A DNA stretch of 64,000 nt, taken from positions 434,001-498,000 of the forward strand of contig CAVURO010000010.1 of NCBI GenBank assembly GCA_963743945.1. Direction: 5' to 3'. Position numbers and translations under genes: made by a program. The stretch is from JACOTK01 sp963743945 (GTDB lineage: Bacteria > Actinomycetota > Acidimicrobiia > Acidimicrobiales > CADCSY01). This document shows, piece by piece, positions 24,954 to 33,999 of the stretch (position 1 is its first letter; each line of letters starts with the position of its first letter). The notes under the pieces are model-generated. The model had not been told where the DNA came from. It was given only the letters and a program-made list of their open reading frames with translations, and ran no database searches.

Positions 24954-26381
24954 TCAGACCTCACCGGACACGACCGGGAGCTGTTGCGGGTCGGTCGAGC
25001 TCGGTTCGTGATCGCCTTGATCCAGACGGAACGGGGGGTAGCGATCGGTCATGAGGGCGACGTAGACGATCACGCGAAAGATCCAACGGTTGATGCCCAT
25101 GATCAGGTTGTACAAACCTCGGGGGTAGCGGCCCGTCATCAAGAGGATGACTGCAGCAATCAGCACCAGGAGCCCGAGCAGGCCACGGTTGAGGAAGATC
25201 CCTCCCCCACGGTCGTCGCCGTCGCTCGACCAGGTCATGGTGAGCACGCCGACGATGAGGAGGTGCGGCAGCGCGAGAAGCCACGACTTGATCAGCACCA
25301 GGCCCCGGGAGAGGCCCTCGGGGTAAACGATGTCGAGACCGGCCGGGTACTCGGCCGGATCAAGGGTGAACGGCGGGTAGGCGTCGGTGCCGAGTGGGCT
25401 GACCGCGTAGTAACCGACCCTCCAGGACCACCGCAGGACGCCGACGTTGAAGTCGAAGATGGCCCTTGGGTAGCGACCGGTGAAGAGGATCCCGAAGAAG
25501 GCGACGACGGTCAGGACGGCGAACGCAACCCAGAGGAATCCGAGGACGATGAAGTGGGGGATGGCAAGGAGCCACTTGATCATCCAGCGCCAACGACTGA
25601 GGTTGGCGTCGAGATCTCCTTCGATCGACAACGGGTGAGCCCGAGTGGACACCTCCCCGGCCGGCGATCCCGGTTCGACCTCGGCATGTGCCCTCCCCAC
25701 GGCAGGCTTTCCGCCGGCGACCGCGCCGGCGATGATCATGACCGTCCCGATCACGAGCACGACGATGCCGGCAGCGCCGAGTCCGAGGGCGATCGGAGTC
25801 AGGAAATCGATACGTCCCCCGAGCTCGAGGTCGGCACGCACCCCGCGCGACCCATCGGCGTTCATCACGACGATCGCCCAGCGTCCCGGCTCCAGATCCC
25901 AGGTGATGGTCTGCGTTGCATCACCCGACGCCTGCGCCACCCAGAAGCCCCGATCGGCGGGACGATCGGGGCGGGAGGATCCGTCGCCGTTCTCACGGCG
26001 ATAGTCGGCGGAGAACGGGTTGAACGCCACGTCGACGATGTCGTCGTGGGGGACTCCGGCGAGGTAGGCCTCGACGTCGGATTCGGGACCGATGCCGACG
26101 AAGATGTCGCCCGTTCCGGCGTTGTCGGCGCGGAGCCGCACGGTGACAAGGTCTTGATCGGTCCACCACTCATCCGGTCCAGGGTCGCCGAGATCGATCT
26201 TGTCGGAGGTCAGCGCGTAGCCGGCGGTCTCGAAGCGCTCGTCGGAGGTCGCGAAGTATCCGGCGTCATCGCGCTGGGTGACAAGAGCGAGACCGAGGAC
26301 GGCGCCGGATGCGAGCGATGCAACGCCCAGCAGCGCAACGAGTGACCCGATGACCAGCAGGAGGACGCGCCCAGGCTTCAT
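24954..26381 (-). CDS. DUF4389 membrane protein with two DUF4389 repeats
   Basis: 475 residues. There is a membrane segment at the N-terminus, then an extracellular beta-rich domain (~35-190), another membrane segment (~200-225), and two copies of the DUF4389 unit. Each copy has paired helices and the mark GRYPR...YPPF: ILFTGRYPRAIFDFNVGVLR with DAYPPFTL, and LMTGRYPRGLYNLIMGINRW with DRYPPFRL. The function of DUF4389 is unknown. AAGGAG lies just before two adjacent ATGs; the second (26381) has the better spacing. Confidence 0.85.
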   Translation of the reverse strand: MKPGRVLLLVIGSLVALLGVASLASGAVLGLALVTQRDDAGYFATSDERFETAGYALTSDKIDLGDPGPDEWWTDQDLVTVRLRADNAGTGDIFVGIGPESDVEAYLAGVPHDDIVDVAFNPFSADYRRENGDGSSRPDRPADRGFWVAQASGDATQTITWDLEPGRWAIVVMNADGSRGVRADLELGGRIDFLTPIALGLGAAGIVVLVIGTVMIIAGAVAGGKPAVGRAHAEVEPGSPAGEVSTRAHPLSIEGDLDANLSRWRWMIKWLLAIPHFIVLGFLWVAFAVLTVVAFFGILFTGRYPRAIFDFNVGVLRWSWRVGYYAVSPLGTDAYPPFTLDPAEYPAGLDIVYPEGLSRGLVLIKSWLLALPHLLIVGVLTMTWSSDGDDRGGGIFLNRGLLGLLVLIAAVILLMTGRYPRGLYNLIMGINRWIFRVIVYVALMTDRYPPFRLDQGDHEPSSTDPQQLPVVSGEV

Positions 26382-26499
26382 CATGCTCCTTGAACCGTGA
26401 GGTGTGAACCGGAAGCATCATCGGACCCCCACTCGGCCGGGGGCAGAGGCTTTGGACCCTGAAAACCGGCTTGGCCGCGAATCGCTCGGACTGCAGGGC

Positions 26500-26811
26500 T
26501 CAGGCCGTCGCGATGACCCGGTAGTGCTCCACGGTGGGCGCGGGGTCGTAGAAGTGATGCAGGAGTCCCCGCCATTCGTCAAAGGCCGGTGATCCACGAA
26601 AGCCCTCGAGATGGTCCTCCAACCGTTCCCACTGCACGAGGAGCAGATAGCGGTTCTCGGTCTCCAGGCATCGCTGCAGCTCGAGGGCGATGAAGCCCGG
26701 ACTCGCGGCCAGGAGCTCCTTCGCCTGAGCAAAGGTTCGCTCGAATGCCGGCGCCTCACCGTCACGAATGTTCAGGACGATGTGTTCGAGGACTTGCGAT
26801 TCCGATGCCAT
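26500..26811 (-). CDS. ABM-like small ferredoxin-fold protein
   Basis: 103 residues resembling the antibiotic biosynthesis monooxygenase (ABM) dimeric alpha-beta barrel: VLEHIVLNIRDGEAPAFERT, SPGFIALELQRCLETENRYL, LLVQWERLEDHLEGFRGSP. Many such proteins are heme-degrading or quinol monooxygenases, but others have no known activity, and no specific catalytic residues can be assigned. ATG 26811 is preceded by TACCGT (26820-26825) at 8 bases. Neighbours are a DUF4389 protein and a debranching enzyme, which give no clue. Confidence 0.8.
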   Translation of the reverse strand: MASESQVLEHIVLNIRDGEAPAFERTFAQAKELLAASPGFIALELQRCLETENRYLLLVQWERLEDHLEGFRGSPAFDEWRGLLHHFYDPAPTVEHYRVIATA

Positions 26812-26904
26812 GGCCGCCCACGGTAGCTGCCTCCGCTGTACGGGATGGCCCTTGAACGGCGATGACCCGGTGGGCAAAAGGTGGCCCCCTGCACCGAACG
26901 CCGT

Positions 26905-29064
26905 CTAGGTTGTCGCCGCTCCCGGTTTCATGGCCGTCGACGGACGACGCGGCTCGTGGACCAGTTCCACGCCCGCGGGCAGCCCTTCGACCGACACACT
27001 GTCGCCCTCGACATCGATCGAAACCCGATTGCCGCCCAGGGGAATCCGATCAACCTTGAGGTGCTTGATGGCAGCCGGCAACACCGGGTCGAGCCACACC
27101 TTGCCGTGGGGCAGCCACGGGTCGAGGCGCAACATCGAACGCAACAACAACAGGGGCGACGCCGCAGCCCACGCCTGTGGCGAGCACGACGCGGGGTAGC
27201 TCAACGGCACGGGCAGCTCGGCACGGTCAAGCCCGCCGAAGAGCTCGGGAAGGCGCCCTCCCATGCACGCAGCGGTGTCGAGCAGACCCATGATGACCCG
27301 ATGGGACTCCTCGACGAAGCCGTAACGCATCAGACCTGCCGCGACGATGGCCGTGTCGTGGGGCCAGATCGACCCGTTGTGATAGCTGATCGGGTTGTAG
27401 CCCACCATCGATGACCCGAGCGTGCGGATGCCCCAACCCGTGAACATCTGGGACGACAGCAGCTTCGCCGCCACCAGGGGCGCCTTGTCCTCGTCGATGA
27501 TGCCGGTCCACAGGCAATGGCCGATGTTGGACGTCAGCGCGTCCAGGGGACGCTTGTCCCCGTCAAGGCCCAGCGCAAACCATCCCTTGTCCTCCAACCA
27601 GAAGTCACGGTTGAAAGCGGTCTTCAGTGCCGCCGCGCGGCTGCGGTAGAGCTCGACGGCCTCCTGATCGCCCGCCTCGTGGGCGAAGTGCGCACGGGCG
27701 ATGTAGGCGCCGTAGGTGTACGCCTGGACCTCGCAGAGGGCGATCGGCCCCTCCCCGAGTCGCCCGTCGGCAAAACGGATACCGTCCCAGGAGTCCTTCC
27801 AGCCCTGGTTGCGCAGGCCTTGGGGCGTTGCCCGCGAGTACTCGACATAGCCGTCCCCGTCCCGGTCACCGAACTCCGCGATCCACGCCATGGCCCGATC
27901 GGCATGGGGCAACAACTCGGCCACGGCCTCGGAGGCGAGGCCCCATCGCTGCAACTCCCCGAGCAGCATGACGAACAGGGGGGTCGCATCGGCCGTGCCG
28001 TAGTAGATGTGCCCCCCACCCAGGGAGAGGGAGGTGGCGGCGCCGAAGCGCATCTCATGCAGGATGCGGCCGGGCTCCTCCTCGGTCTCCGCGACCACGT
28101 CGTCACCCTGGAATCGAGCAAGCGTCTGCAGGACCCCCAGCGAGAGCTCCGGATCGACGATCAGCGCCATCCACGACGTCAGGAGGGAATCGCGTCCGAA
28201 CAACGTCATGAACCATGGGGCGCCGGCAGCCACCACCGTGCGTTCCGGGTAGTCGGGGTCGAAGATGCGCAGGGCGCCCAGGTCCTCGTGGCTCTGGGTC
28301 ACCGCAACCGCCAGGCCGGCGTGGTTGGTCGTCACCGTCGGGACCTGCTTGCGCCACTGGGCATGGCGCTCCGTCGGAGCGGCCTTCTCGACGGGCTGAC
28401 CGCATCGGTAACGGGGCTCGATCTCCTCGTCCTCGATCACGGGTGCGACCTCCAGGCATGCCCGCCACTCGCCGCCGGGTTCGATGCTCACCTCGACCAG
28501 GGCCCCGTGGTGGCCGACCGAGTCGAAGCCGGTCATCCGGTAGACGACACCACGTCGGTTGTCGTCGAGTTCATAGCCGAGGCGCAACTCGCCGTCCCGA
28601 GCCTCCACGGATCGTTGCCCGCGAATCTCGACCCTGGACTCCTTGACCTCGAACAGATCGGCGAAATCGGCATCGGTGATGAGCTCGACGATGCACCGCG
28701 CCGGCTCGAGACCGAAGTTGCGAATCGTCACGTCCTCCCGCATGCCGCGACCCACGTACCGGGTGCGAAAGGCGAGCAGGGTGCTGTCGGCCACACCGGC
28801 TCGGGGGTAGGCGCGGGACACGAAGGTGCCGGTGAACGGGTTCGAGGTGAAGGCCGACAGCGGCTCCATCCGGTGTCCGTTCAGCCTCAGCTCGAGAGCG
28901 GAGAGAAAACGCGAATCACGGACGAACAGCCCCTGGGGCATGCCGGCGACGATGTCACCCGTACGACCGGAGATGCAGAACGTCGAGCCCTGCACCAGGG
29001 TGATCGTTCCAACCGCCGTCCCCACGGCCGGCACCTCTCCTGAGAAGGTCCACGGTTCTGCCAC
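26905..29064 (-). CDS. Glycogen debranching-type amylo-alpha-1,6-glucosidase
   Basis: 719 residues. The N-terminal beta-sandwich (~1-290) has the GDE_N look: TITLVQGSTFCISGRTGDI and GMPQGLFVRDSRFLSALELR. The C-terminal (alpha/alpha)6 barrel has WFMTLFGRDSLLTSWMALIV, YGTADATPLFVMLLGELQRW, NQGWKDSWDGIRFADG, SIWPHDTAIVAAG and GRLPELFGG. These match bacterial GH-type amylo-1,6-glucosidases that remove the branch residue from glycogen-like glucans. The catalytic acids are likely the Asp residues in GRDS and KDSWD. GTG 29064 follows TAGTTT (29071-29076) by six bases. Confidence 0.88.
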   Translation of the reverse strand: MAEPWTFSGEVPAVGTAVGTITLVQGSTFCISGRTGDIVAGMPQGLFVRDSRFLSALELRLNGHRMEPLSAFTSNPFTGTFVSRAYPRAGVADSTLLAFRTRYVGRGMREDVTIRNFGLEPARCIVELITDADFADLFEVKESRVEIRGQRSVEARDGELRLGYELDDNRRGVVYRMTGFDSVGHHGALVEVSIEPGGEWRACLEVAPVIEDEEIEPRYRCGQPVEKAAPTERHAQWRKQVPTVTTNHAGLAVAVTQSHEDLGALRIFDPDYPERTVVAAGAPWFMTLFGRDSLLTSWMALIVDPELSLGVLQTLARFQGDDVVAETEEEPGRILHEMRFGAATSLSLGGGHIYYGTADATPLFVMLLGELQRWGLASEAVAELLPHADRAMAWIAEFGDRDGDGYVEYSRATPQGLRNQGWKDSWDGIRFADGRLGEGPIALCEVQAYTYGAYIARAHFAHEAGDQEAVELYRSRAAALKTAFNRDFWLEDKGWFALGLDGDKRPLDALTSNIGHCLWTGIIDEDKAPLVAAKLLSSQMFTGWGIRTLGSSMVGYNPISYHNGSIWPHDTAIVAAGLMRYGFVEESHRVIMGLLDTAACMGGRLPELFGGLDRAELPVPLSYPASCSPQAWAAASPLLLLRSMLRLDPWLPHGKVWLDPVLPAAIKHLKVDRIPLGGNRVSIDVEGDSVSVEGLPAGVELVHEPRRPSTAMKPGAATT

Positions 29065-29092
29065 AGTGCAAAACTAGCGGTCGGCCTCACCT

Positions 29093-29848
29093 TCACCGTC
29101 GGATGCTCAGGCCTCGCAGGTAGAACCAGTAGGTGCGCCACCGAAGATCGCCGCGGAGCACGCCGAGCAGCTCTCGGTACATCGCCACGGTTCGCCTCAT
29201 GCCCACGACGAACCCGAGCTTGTCGCGCTTGGTGCGATGTGACACGCCACTCATCGTGCGAACGGTGGTCTCGAGACGGTGCTCGGCGATCACCTCGTTG
29301 ATGCGGAGCTCGATGGTGTATCCCTGCAGCTTCCCTTCGGGAATCGCCTCGAAGACCCACCGGGGCAGGATGCGTTCGCCGCTGATGGGTGGCCAGCGAC
29401 GCACCAGCGGGTTCCAGAACCAGCCATAGTCGAAGAAGCCGACCGACATCGTGGCCACCCCCTCGACAAACGGTTCACAGAGCTGATCGAGGTGGGCGGA
29501 GGTCAATCCGGTGCAGTCACCGTCCACGAAGAGAATGCCCCCGGCATCGCACGCTGCGACACCGGTGGCCATCGCGAGCGCCTTCGAGCCCGACGACACC
29601 TCGCGACGCAACACCCGGGCCCCGGCAGCCTCGGCGAGTGCCCCGGTGGCATCGGTCGAACCGTCGTCGACGACGATCACCGAGCGAACGAACCGACACC
29701 CGCGTGCCGCCAGGACATTGGCCTCGATCGTGACCGCCTCGTTGCGGGCCGGCATCACACAGTCGATGATCGCGGCGGCCCTCGCGCTTCCGGGCCCGGC
29801 CCCGAGGTCCGGGAAGGGGTCCTCCCTCGAGCCTCGATGCAGGGACAT
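29093..29848 (-). CDS. Glycosyltransferase family 2
   Basis: 251 residues, GT-A fold. CVMPARNEAVTIEANVLAA, then VIVVDDGSTDATGALAEAAG (nucleotide site), GSKALAMATGVAACDAGGIL, and the DxD-like VDGDCTGLTSAHL for the metal. It resembles the glucosyl-3-phosphoglycerate synthase/dolichol-phosphate transferase branch, but the product cannot be told. No membrane segments are seen. It follows the CitE-like gene on the same strand with a 17-base gap and precedes the debranching enzyme gene, which has its own promoter. Confidence 0.87.
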   Translation of the reverse strand: MSLHRGSREDPFPDLGAGPGSARAAAIIDCVMPARNEAVTIEANVLAARGCRFVRSVIVVDDGSTDATGALAEAAGARVLRREVSSGSKALAMATGVAACDAGGILFVDGDCTGLTSAHLDQLCEPFVEGVATMSVGFFDYGWFWNPLVRRWPPISGERILPRWVFEAIPEGKLQGYTIELRINEVIAEHRLETTVRTMSGVSHRTKRDKLGFVVGMRRTVAMYRELLGVLRGDLRWRTYWFYLRGLSIRR

Positions 29849-29865
29849 GTCGTCCTGCGTCGTCC

Positions 29866-30804
29866 TCAGCCTGCGGAGCGGACGAACCCGGCTCGCTCAC
29901 CCCGGGCGATGAACTTGAGGGCCATCTTGCGCGACGCCTCGTCGATCATCTCGTCACCGAACATCACCGCCCCCTTGCGCTCGCCTTCGGTTGCCTCCTT
30001 GTAGGCGTCCAGGATGGCGTGAGCCCGATCGAACTGCTCCTGGGTGGGCGAGAACAGCTCGTTGAGGATGGTGACCTGGTCGGGGTGCAGGGCCCACTTG
30101 CCGTCGTAGCCGAGCACCTGGGTGCGTCGGCAGTAGTCACGGAACAGGTCGGGCTCCCGGATCTTCAGGAACGGTCCATCGATCACCTGCAGGCCGTTTG
30201 CCCGCCCCGCCATGAGGATCTTCGAGAAGACGTAGTGGAAGTGGTCACCCGGGTAATCGGGGATCTGGACGCCGCCGGTGAGCACCGGCATCTCCATCGA
30301 GGCGGCGAAATCGGCCGGGCCGAAGATGATCGTCTCGAGGCGAGGTGAGGCCGCGCAGATCTCCTCCACGTTGATGAGCCCACGCGTCGTCTCGATCTGG
30401 GCCTCGATGCCGATGTGTCCGATGGGCAGCCCGGCGTTGGCCTCGACCTGGGTCAGGAGAAGATCGAGCGCAACAACCTCGGCGGCCGACTGCACCTTGG
30501 GCAACATGATCTCGTCGAGCCGATCGCCGGCGTTGCCGACGACGTCGATGACGTCGCCATAGGTCCACTTGGTGTCCCAGGCGTTGACCCGAACACACAG
30601 CACGCGATCGCCCCAGTCGAGGTTCTTGATCGCGTCGACGACCTTTGCCCTGGCCTCGATCTTCTCGAGCGGCGCCACCGAATCCTCGAGGTCGAGGAAG
30701 GTCATGTCCGCTTCGATGGTCGGACCCTTCTGCAAGAAGCGCTCACTCGATCCGGGGACCGACAGACACGAGCGACGCGGGAGACTCCTGGAACGTTCAG
30801 ACAT
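29866..30804 (-). CDS. CitE/HpcH-family lyase, likely malyl-CoA/methylmalyl-CoA lyase
   Basis: 312 residues of the CitE-like TIM-barrel family. The N-terminus is RRSCLSVPGSSERFLQKGP. DLEDSVAPLEKIEARAKVV gives the conserved Asp-Glu-Asp stretch, RVNAWDTKWTYGDV the Arg-rich CoA site, and PKVQSAAEV the Lys. IGIEAQIETTRGLINVEEI has the metal-binding Glu and FGPADFAASM the Asp. ALHPDQVTILNELFSP is typical. It resembles the L-malyl-CoA/beta-methylmalyl-CoA lyase (Mcl) of the ethylmalonyl-CoA pathway, and two other enzymes of that pathway are in the window. ATG 30804 follows TACCAT (30811-30816) by six bases. Confidence 0.85.
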   Translation of the reverse strand: MSERSRSLPRRSCLSVPGSSERFLQKGPTIEADMTFLDLEDSVAPLEKIEARAKVVDAIKNLDWGDRVLCVRVNAWDTKWTYGDVIDVVGNAGDRLDEIMLPKVQSAAEVVALDLLLTQVEANAGLPIGHIGIEAQIETTRGLINVEEICAASPRLETIIFGPADFAASMEMPVLTGGVQIPDYPGDHFHYVFSKILMAGRANGLQVIDGPFLKIREPDLFRDYCRRTQVLGYDGKWALHPDQVTILNELFSPTQEQFDRAHAILDAYKEATEGERKGAVMFGDEMIDEASRKMALKFIARGERAGFVRSAG

Positions 30805-30825
30805 GCCCACATGGTATGCGCTCGA

Positions 30826-32043
30826 TCAGGAAAGGCCCAGATCGCCGGGGGTGAGCTGCTCGTCGAGCAGACGGGCGAAGCGGGCGGGATCGCCGCCGAC
30901 AAATCCTCGGCACAGGGGGAACCCCTCGACGTAGCACGTCATGTAGGCCCGCCAGACGGGGTCGTTGAGGAAGGAGACCAGCTTCTCCGCACGGTTTCGG
31001 GGCATCAGCCCCCACTGCTGGGCATAGGACACGGCCTCGTCCACGGCGGCGCCCCGCTCGTGCAACAGGAGCGCGACGTTGCCCCGAACCCGGCCCAGGC
31101 CCTCGCCTGCCTCGGCAACCACTGTTGCGACCTCCTGATCGAACGGCACACCCTGGCTGCGGAGATGGCGTGCCAGCATGGTCATCTGTGCTTCGGCATG
31201 GGGTGACACGACGACCTCGAGGCCGAGATCGGCGAGGCCCTCGGCCATCAGGCACTGGGGAGTTCCCACCAGGAAGATGGTCTCCTCCAGGAGATTGCGC
31301 CGCCGCACCAGGCCCACCTCCTTGCGGGTGTGCTCGGTGTGGTGGCCTGGATAGGCCTCATGAGCCATGAGGTGGGCCAAACCGGGGGCGAGCACCGGAA
31401 GATCGACGTTGACGGCAACCCGACTGCGCAGGTCGCCGAGGTAGTAGTTGAAGCCGGACCACGGACGGTCGGTCACCAACTCGATGTCGACCCGCTCACC
31501 GTCGGGAAGGCCGAAAAGACGGCCCGTGCGCTCACGCAGGTCGTCGCAGAGCGAGTGCAGCACCCCCGACAGGCGATCGACCGGGACCGCCTGGGCCTCG
31601 CGCCACGTCGTCAGGCGCTCGGCGACAGGTCCGCCGCCGGGCAAGGCCTCGTCAAGGCGGCTGTGCGCGGCGACCAGATCCTCCTCGTCGGTCCACCGCG
31701 GTCGAACGCCGTAACAGGTCTCAACCTCGTCCGCGTAACCGATGACGGCGCCCGCCAACCGCGCTGCCGTCGTGGAAAGCCCACGCACCTGGGCGCGGAG
31801 CCAATGCCGCCGCGCTGGATCCAGGCTGCTGCCGGCGGTGGGCTCGAGCTCACCAAGAAGGGCACGGGCCTCACGGGCAAGCTCAGCCGGGTCGACGAGC
31901 GACTCCCGCGCCACGACCCGGCGGTGCGCCTCCGGTCCGTAATAGGCGTCGACCAGCCCGTCGAGATGGCGTCCCAGCCGCAGCCCCAACAGCAGATACC
32001 GGTCGACCAGCGGCTCGTCGTGGGCATCCGGGATGTCAGCCAA
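30826..32043 (-). CDS. DUF885-family putative metallopeptidase
   Basis: 405 residues. The C-terminal half carries LMAHEAYPGHHTEHTRKEVG. HEAYPGHH is the hallmark of DUF885 proteins, which are gluzincin-like and thought to bind Zn. ETIFLVGTPQCLMAEGLADL supplies the downstream Glu. The normal family length is ~550, so this is a shorter member whose N-terminal helical part (DRYLLLGLRLGRHLDGLVDAY) is still recognisable. Peptidase activity is likely but not shown. TTG 32043 has GGGAGG at 5 bases. It lies downstream of the unrecognised gene at 32247. Confidence 0.82.
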   Translation of the reverse strand: MADIPDAHDEPLVDRYLLLGLRLGRHLDGLVDAYYGPEAHRRVVARESLVDPAELAREARALLGELEPTAGSSLDPARRHWLRAQVRGLSTTAARLAGAVIGYADEVETCYGVRPRWTDEEDLVAAHSRLDEALPGGGPVAERLTTWREAQAVPVDRLSGVLHSLCDDLRERTGRLFGLPDGERVDIELVTDRPWSGFNYYLGDLRSRVAVNVDLPVLAPGLAHLMAHEAYPGHHTEHTRKEVGLVRRRNLLEETIFLVGTPQCLMAEGLADLGLEVVVSPHAEAQMTMLARHLRSQGVPFDQEVATVVAEAGEGLGRVRGNVALLLHERGAAVDEAVSYAQQWGLMPRNRAEKLVSFLNDPVWRAYMTCYVEGFPLCRGFVGGDPARFARLLDEQLTPGDLGLS

Positions 32044-32117
32044 GCCGTCCTCCCTCGAGAGGCACAACCGATGAGCAGGCCACCATCGGATACCGGGTCG
32101 GTGGCGCCGAACGGCGC

Positions 32118-32171
32118 TGGGGAACGGGCGCCTGGGGAACGGGCGCATGGGGAACGGGCGCATGGGCAACG
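32118..32171. repeat. Three 15-bp tandem repeats upstream of the DUF885 gene
   Basis: TGGGGAACGGGCGCC/A repeats at 32118-32132, 32133-32147 and 32148-32162, with a partial fourth copy. The array is in the 203-base gap between the two minus-strand genes. I see no gene there. Confidence 0.85.
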
Positions 32172-32246
32172 AATGGTCCGGCGCCCTACGGGTGGACCGG
32201 TCCGCTGAACCTCGGAGCCGGGCTGTTTGGGCCATGGACGCGCACC

Positions 32247-32894
32247 CTACCTCGGGTCGGCGCCGCCGGGGGCTCGAAGGCCCGGCAGCGCCGAAGGGAT
32301 CAGGAGATCGGGCACCACGGAGCAATCCACTCGTTGGATGACCGACGGCATGGAGGCGACGCCGTCGGGGCCGATGACCAGCGTCGTTCGCTGACGTGGC
32401 AACACCGTCCATCCGCCGACGTCGTCGGCGGCCGAACGCACGACCTGCCAGTAGCGTTCGGGAACCGCTCGTCCCCATGGAAGGACGACGGCGAGCATCG
32501 AGTCGAGCCCCACCGGGTCGCCGATGCCCCACCTTTCGTGGTCGGACACGAGGAACCCGTCCGGTCCTCCGGCAGCCGCCTCGATCACCGGATCGCCCTC
32601 GTGGTGGGCACCATACGCTCGGACGTGCACCATGGTGTCGTCCTCGTCGATCTCCTCGATCACCCGCCATGCCTCACGAGCCGGGTCGCCCGCCTGGAGC
32701 AGGCGGGAACACAACGTCCACATCGCACCGGCCTCGCCATGGTGGGCGAGCAGACGCCTCGCGGCCAACACCAGGCCGCGCTCGTCACCCGAGGCGGCCA
32801 GATCGGCCAGGGCGACTGCCGCCTCCTGGACGAGCAGCGATTGATCAACGCCACGAGCCCGTGCCACTGCTCGGAGACGCTCGACGGGATGCAC
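32247..32894 (-). CDS. Hypothetical protein, family not recognised
   Basis: I do not recognise this protein. It is ~215 residues and soluble, with an Ala/Arg/Leu-rich helical N-terminal half (LVQEAAVALADLAASGDERG, RRLLAHHGEAGAMWTLCSRL) and an alpha/beta C-terminal half (DTMVHVRAYGAHHEGDP, LAVVLPWGRAVPERYWQVV). The frame is open to 33017, but that would overlap the divergent gene. GTG 32894 is the best start I can find inside the free space, though the residues just upstream still look protein-like. Codon use matches its neighbours, so I judge it a real gene. It is divergent from a cysteine-poor thioredoxin-like protein. Confidence 0.6.
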   Translation of the reverse strand: MHPVERLRAVARARGVDQSLLVQEAAVALADLAASGDERGLVLAARRLLAHHGEAGAMWTLCSRLLQAGDPAREAWRVIEEIDEDDTMVHVRAYGAHHEGDPVIEAAAGGPDGFLVSDHERWGIGDPVGLDSMLAVVLPWGRAVPERYWQVVRSAADDVGGWTVLPRQRTTLVIGPDGVASMPSVIQRVDCSVVPDLLIPSALPGLRAPGGADPR

Positions 32895-32958
32895 ACCCAG
32901 ACCATGCCACAGCTCAAAACTTCCCGGTAGGGCCGTGGGCGCGATACGTTCTCCCGTC

Positions 32959-33447
32959 GTGGTCAACGATGCCCCCGCTGATTTGGCGCTTACTCCGATC
33001 AATGGTGACGCAACCACGCTCCAGCAGTGGTTGACGACCTTCCATCTGGTGGTGGTCGTGCTCGACCCCTACACCCATGAGAGCGCCTGGCTGCTCCCGA
33101 CGGTGGCACGAACCCTGCGGGTGTACGCCGATGCGGACTGCCGTGTGGCGCTGGTGGTGGCGGGCTCCCCCGACGAGACCCGCCAGTTCCTCGGGCCCTA
33201 TGCCCAGGAGTTCCTGACCTTCGCCGACCCGGACCGCCTGGTGGTCAAGGGTCTCGAGCTGACGAACCTGCCGGCGATCGTCCACATCCGACAGGACCTC
33301 AGCATCGCCGGATCCGCCGAGGGCTGGCAGCCTGCCGAATGGCGTCAGGTGACCGAGTCGCTCTCGGAGTCGATGCGATGGAGCAAGCCCCTCATCCCGG
33401 GACCACGCGACCCGGCTCCGTTCGAGGGTTCTGCGGCACGATCCTGA
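32959..33447 (+). CDS. Thioredoxin-fold-like protein lacking the CxxC site
   Basis: 162 residues. The pattern LTTFHLVVVVLDPYTHESAW, RVALVVAGSPDETRQFL, and then LPAIVHIRQD (a beta-strand after a cis-Pro-like position) suggests a thioredoxin or redoxin fold. There is no CxxC, and the only Cys (in DADCRVALVV) is in a buried strand. Function unknown; a redox role is unlikely without catalytic cysteines. GTG 32959 follows TACGTT (32945-32950) by 8 bases with no Shine-Dalgarno site. Confidence 0.65.
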   Translation: MVNDAPADLALTPINGDATTLQQWLTTFHLVVVVLDPYTHESAWLLPTVARTLRVYADADCRVALVVAGSPDETRQFLGPYAQEFLTFADPDRLVVKGLELTNLPAIVHIRQDLSIAGSAEGWQPAEWRQVTESLSESMRWSKPLIPGPRDPAPFEGSAARS

Positions 33448-33481
33448 GCGCTGGGCCGTAGCGGGAAGCTACCTGCACGAA

Positions 33482-33622
33482 ATGGTGAAGGACCCCGAAG
33501 TGAAGATGTCCGAACGACGATCGGCGCTCGAAACACAACTCGCCGAAGCCATCGACGTGTGGGTCTCACACTCCGCACCGCGTCAGGCAAGTACCTCGGC
33601 GGCAGCGAGCACACCCGGCTAG
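33482..33622 (+). CDS. Small ORF of 46 codons, doubtful
   Basis: ATG 33482 opens 46 codons (MVKDPEVKMSERRSALETQL at the start) ending in TAG 33620-33622. It has GGGAAG about 15 bases upstream and the look of a short amphipathic helix followed by Ser/Ala-rich residues. I do not recognise it. It sits at the edge of a decayed region, so it may be a gene remnant or chance. Confidence 0.3.
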   Translation: MVKDPEVKMSERRSALETQLAEAIDVWVSHSAPRQASTSAAASTPG

Positions 33623-33635
33623 TTTGAGACGGCCG

Positions 33636-33854
33636 CTACGGGATGGTGAACTCGCGGATGACGGCCCCCTCGATCAGCTCAGGGAGTGTCGTGTCCGACC
33701 GGGCCACCTTGCCAGCCTTGAATACGTCGACGGCGAACCATAGCGGCATTTTCCGCTCTGCGTCGTTCTTACCAAGATGGACTTTTCCACGACGTATACC
33801 CATCTCCAGAAGCTCGGTGATCCCGACGGCTACTGCTGACCAGAGTCGCGGCAA
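33636..33854 (-). CDS. Hypothetical protein or fragment, 72 codons
   Basis: The visible product reads like a real C-terminal piece (LWSAVAVGITELLEMGIRRG, then MPLWFAVDVFKAGKVARSD and ending EGAVIREFTIP). The same frame stays open upstream to about 33987, where GDEYLQYVGGLVDGIDLIRL continues the protein-like composition, but no good start codon is found. TTG 33854 is the default. Base composition is less GC-rich than the neighbours. I do not recognise a family. It may be the tail of a broken gene. Confidence 0.4.
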   Translation of the reverse strand: MPRLWSAVAVGITELLEMGIRRGKVHLGKNDAERKMPLWFAVDVFKAGKVARSDTTLPELIEGAVIREFTIP

Positions 33855-33999
33855 CTCGTCGTCGGGCAGACGGATCAGATCGATTCCATCGACAAGCCCG
33901 CCGACGTACTGCAGGTACTCGTCGCCCTCGGCTCGGACACCACGTCCGGCGTCGTGTTGCGAGCGACCTCGCTCGGACTCGGCGAGCTTCGACCGGTCG

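Noticed and set aside
30826..32670. Longer DUF885 frame up to 32670
   Set aside because: It would overlap the neighbouring gene and the 15-bp repeats; TTG 32043 has a good ribosome-binding site and begins the family-like sequence.
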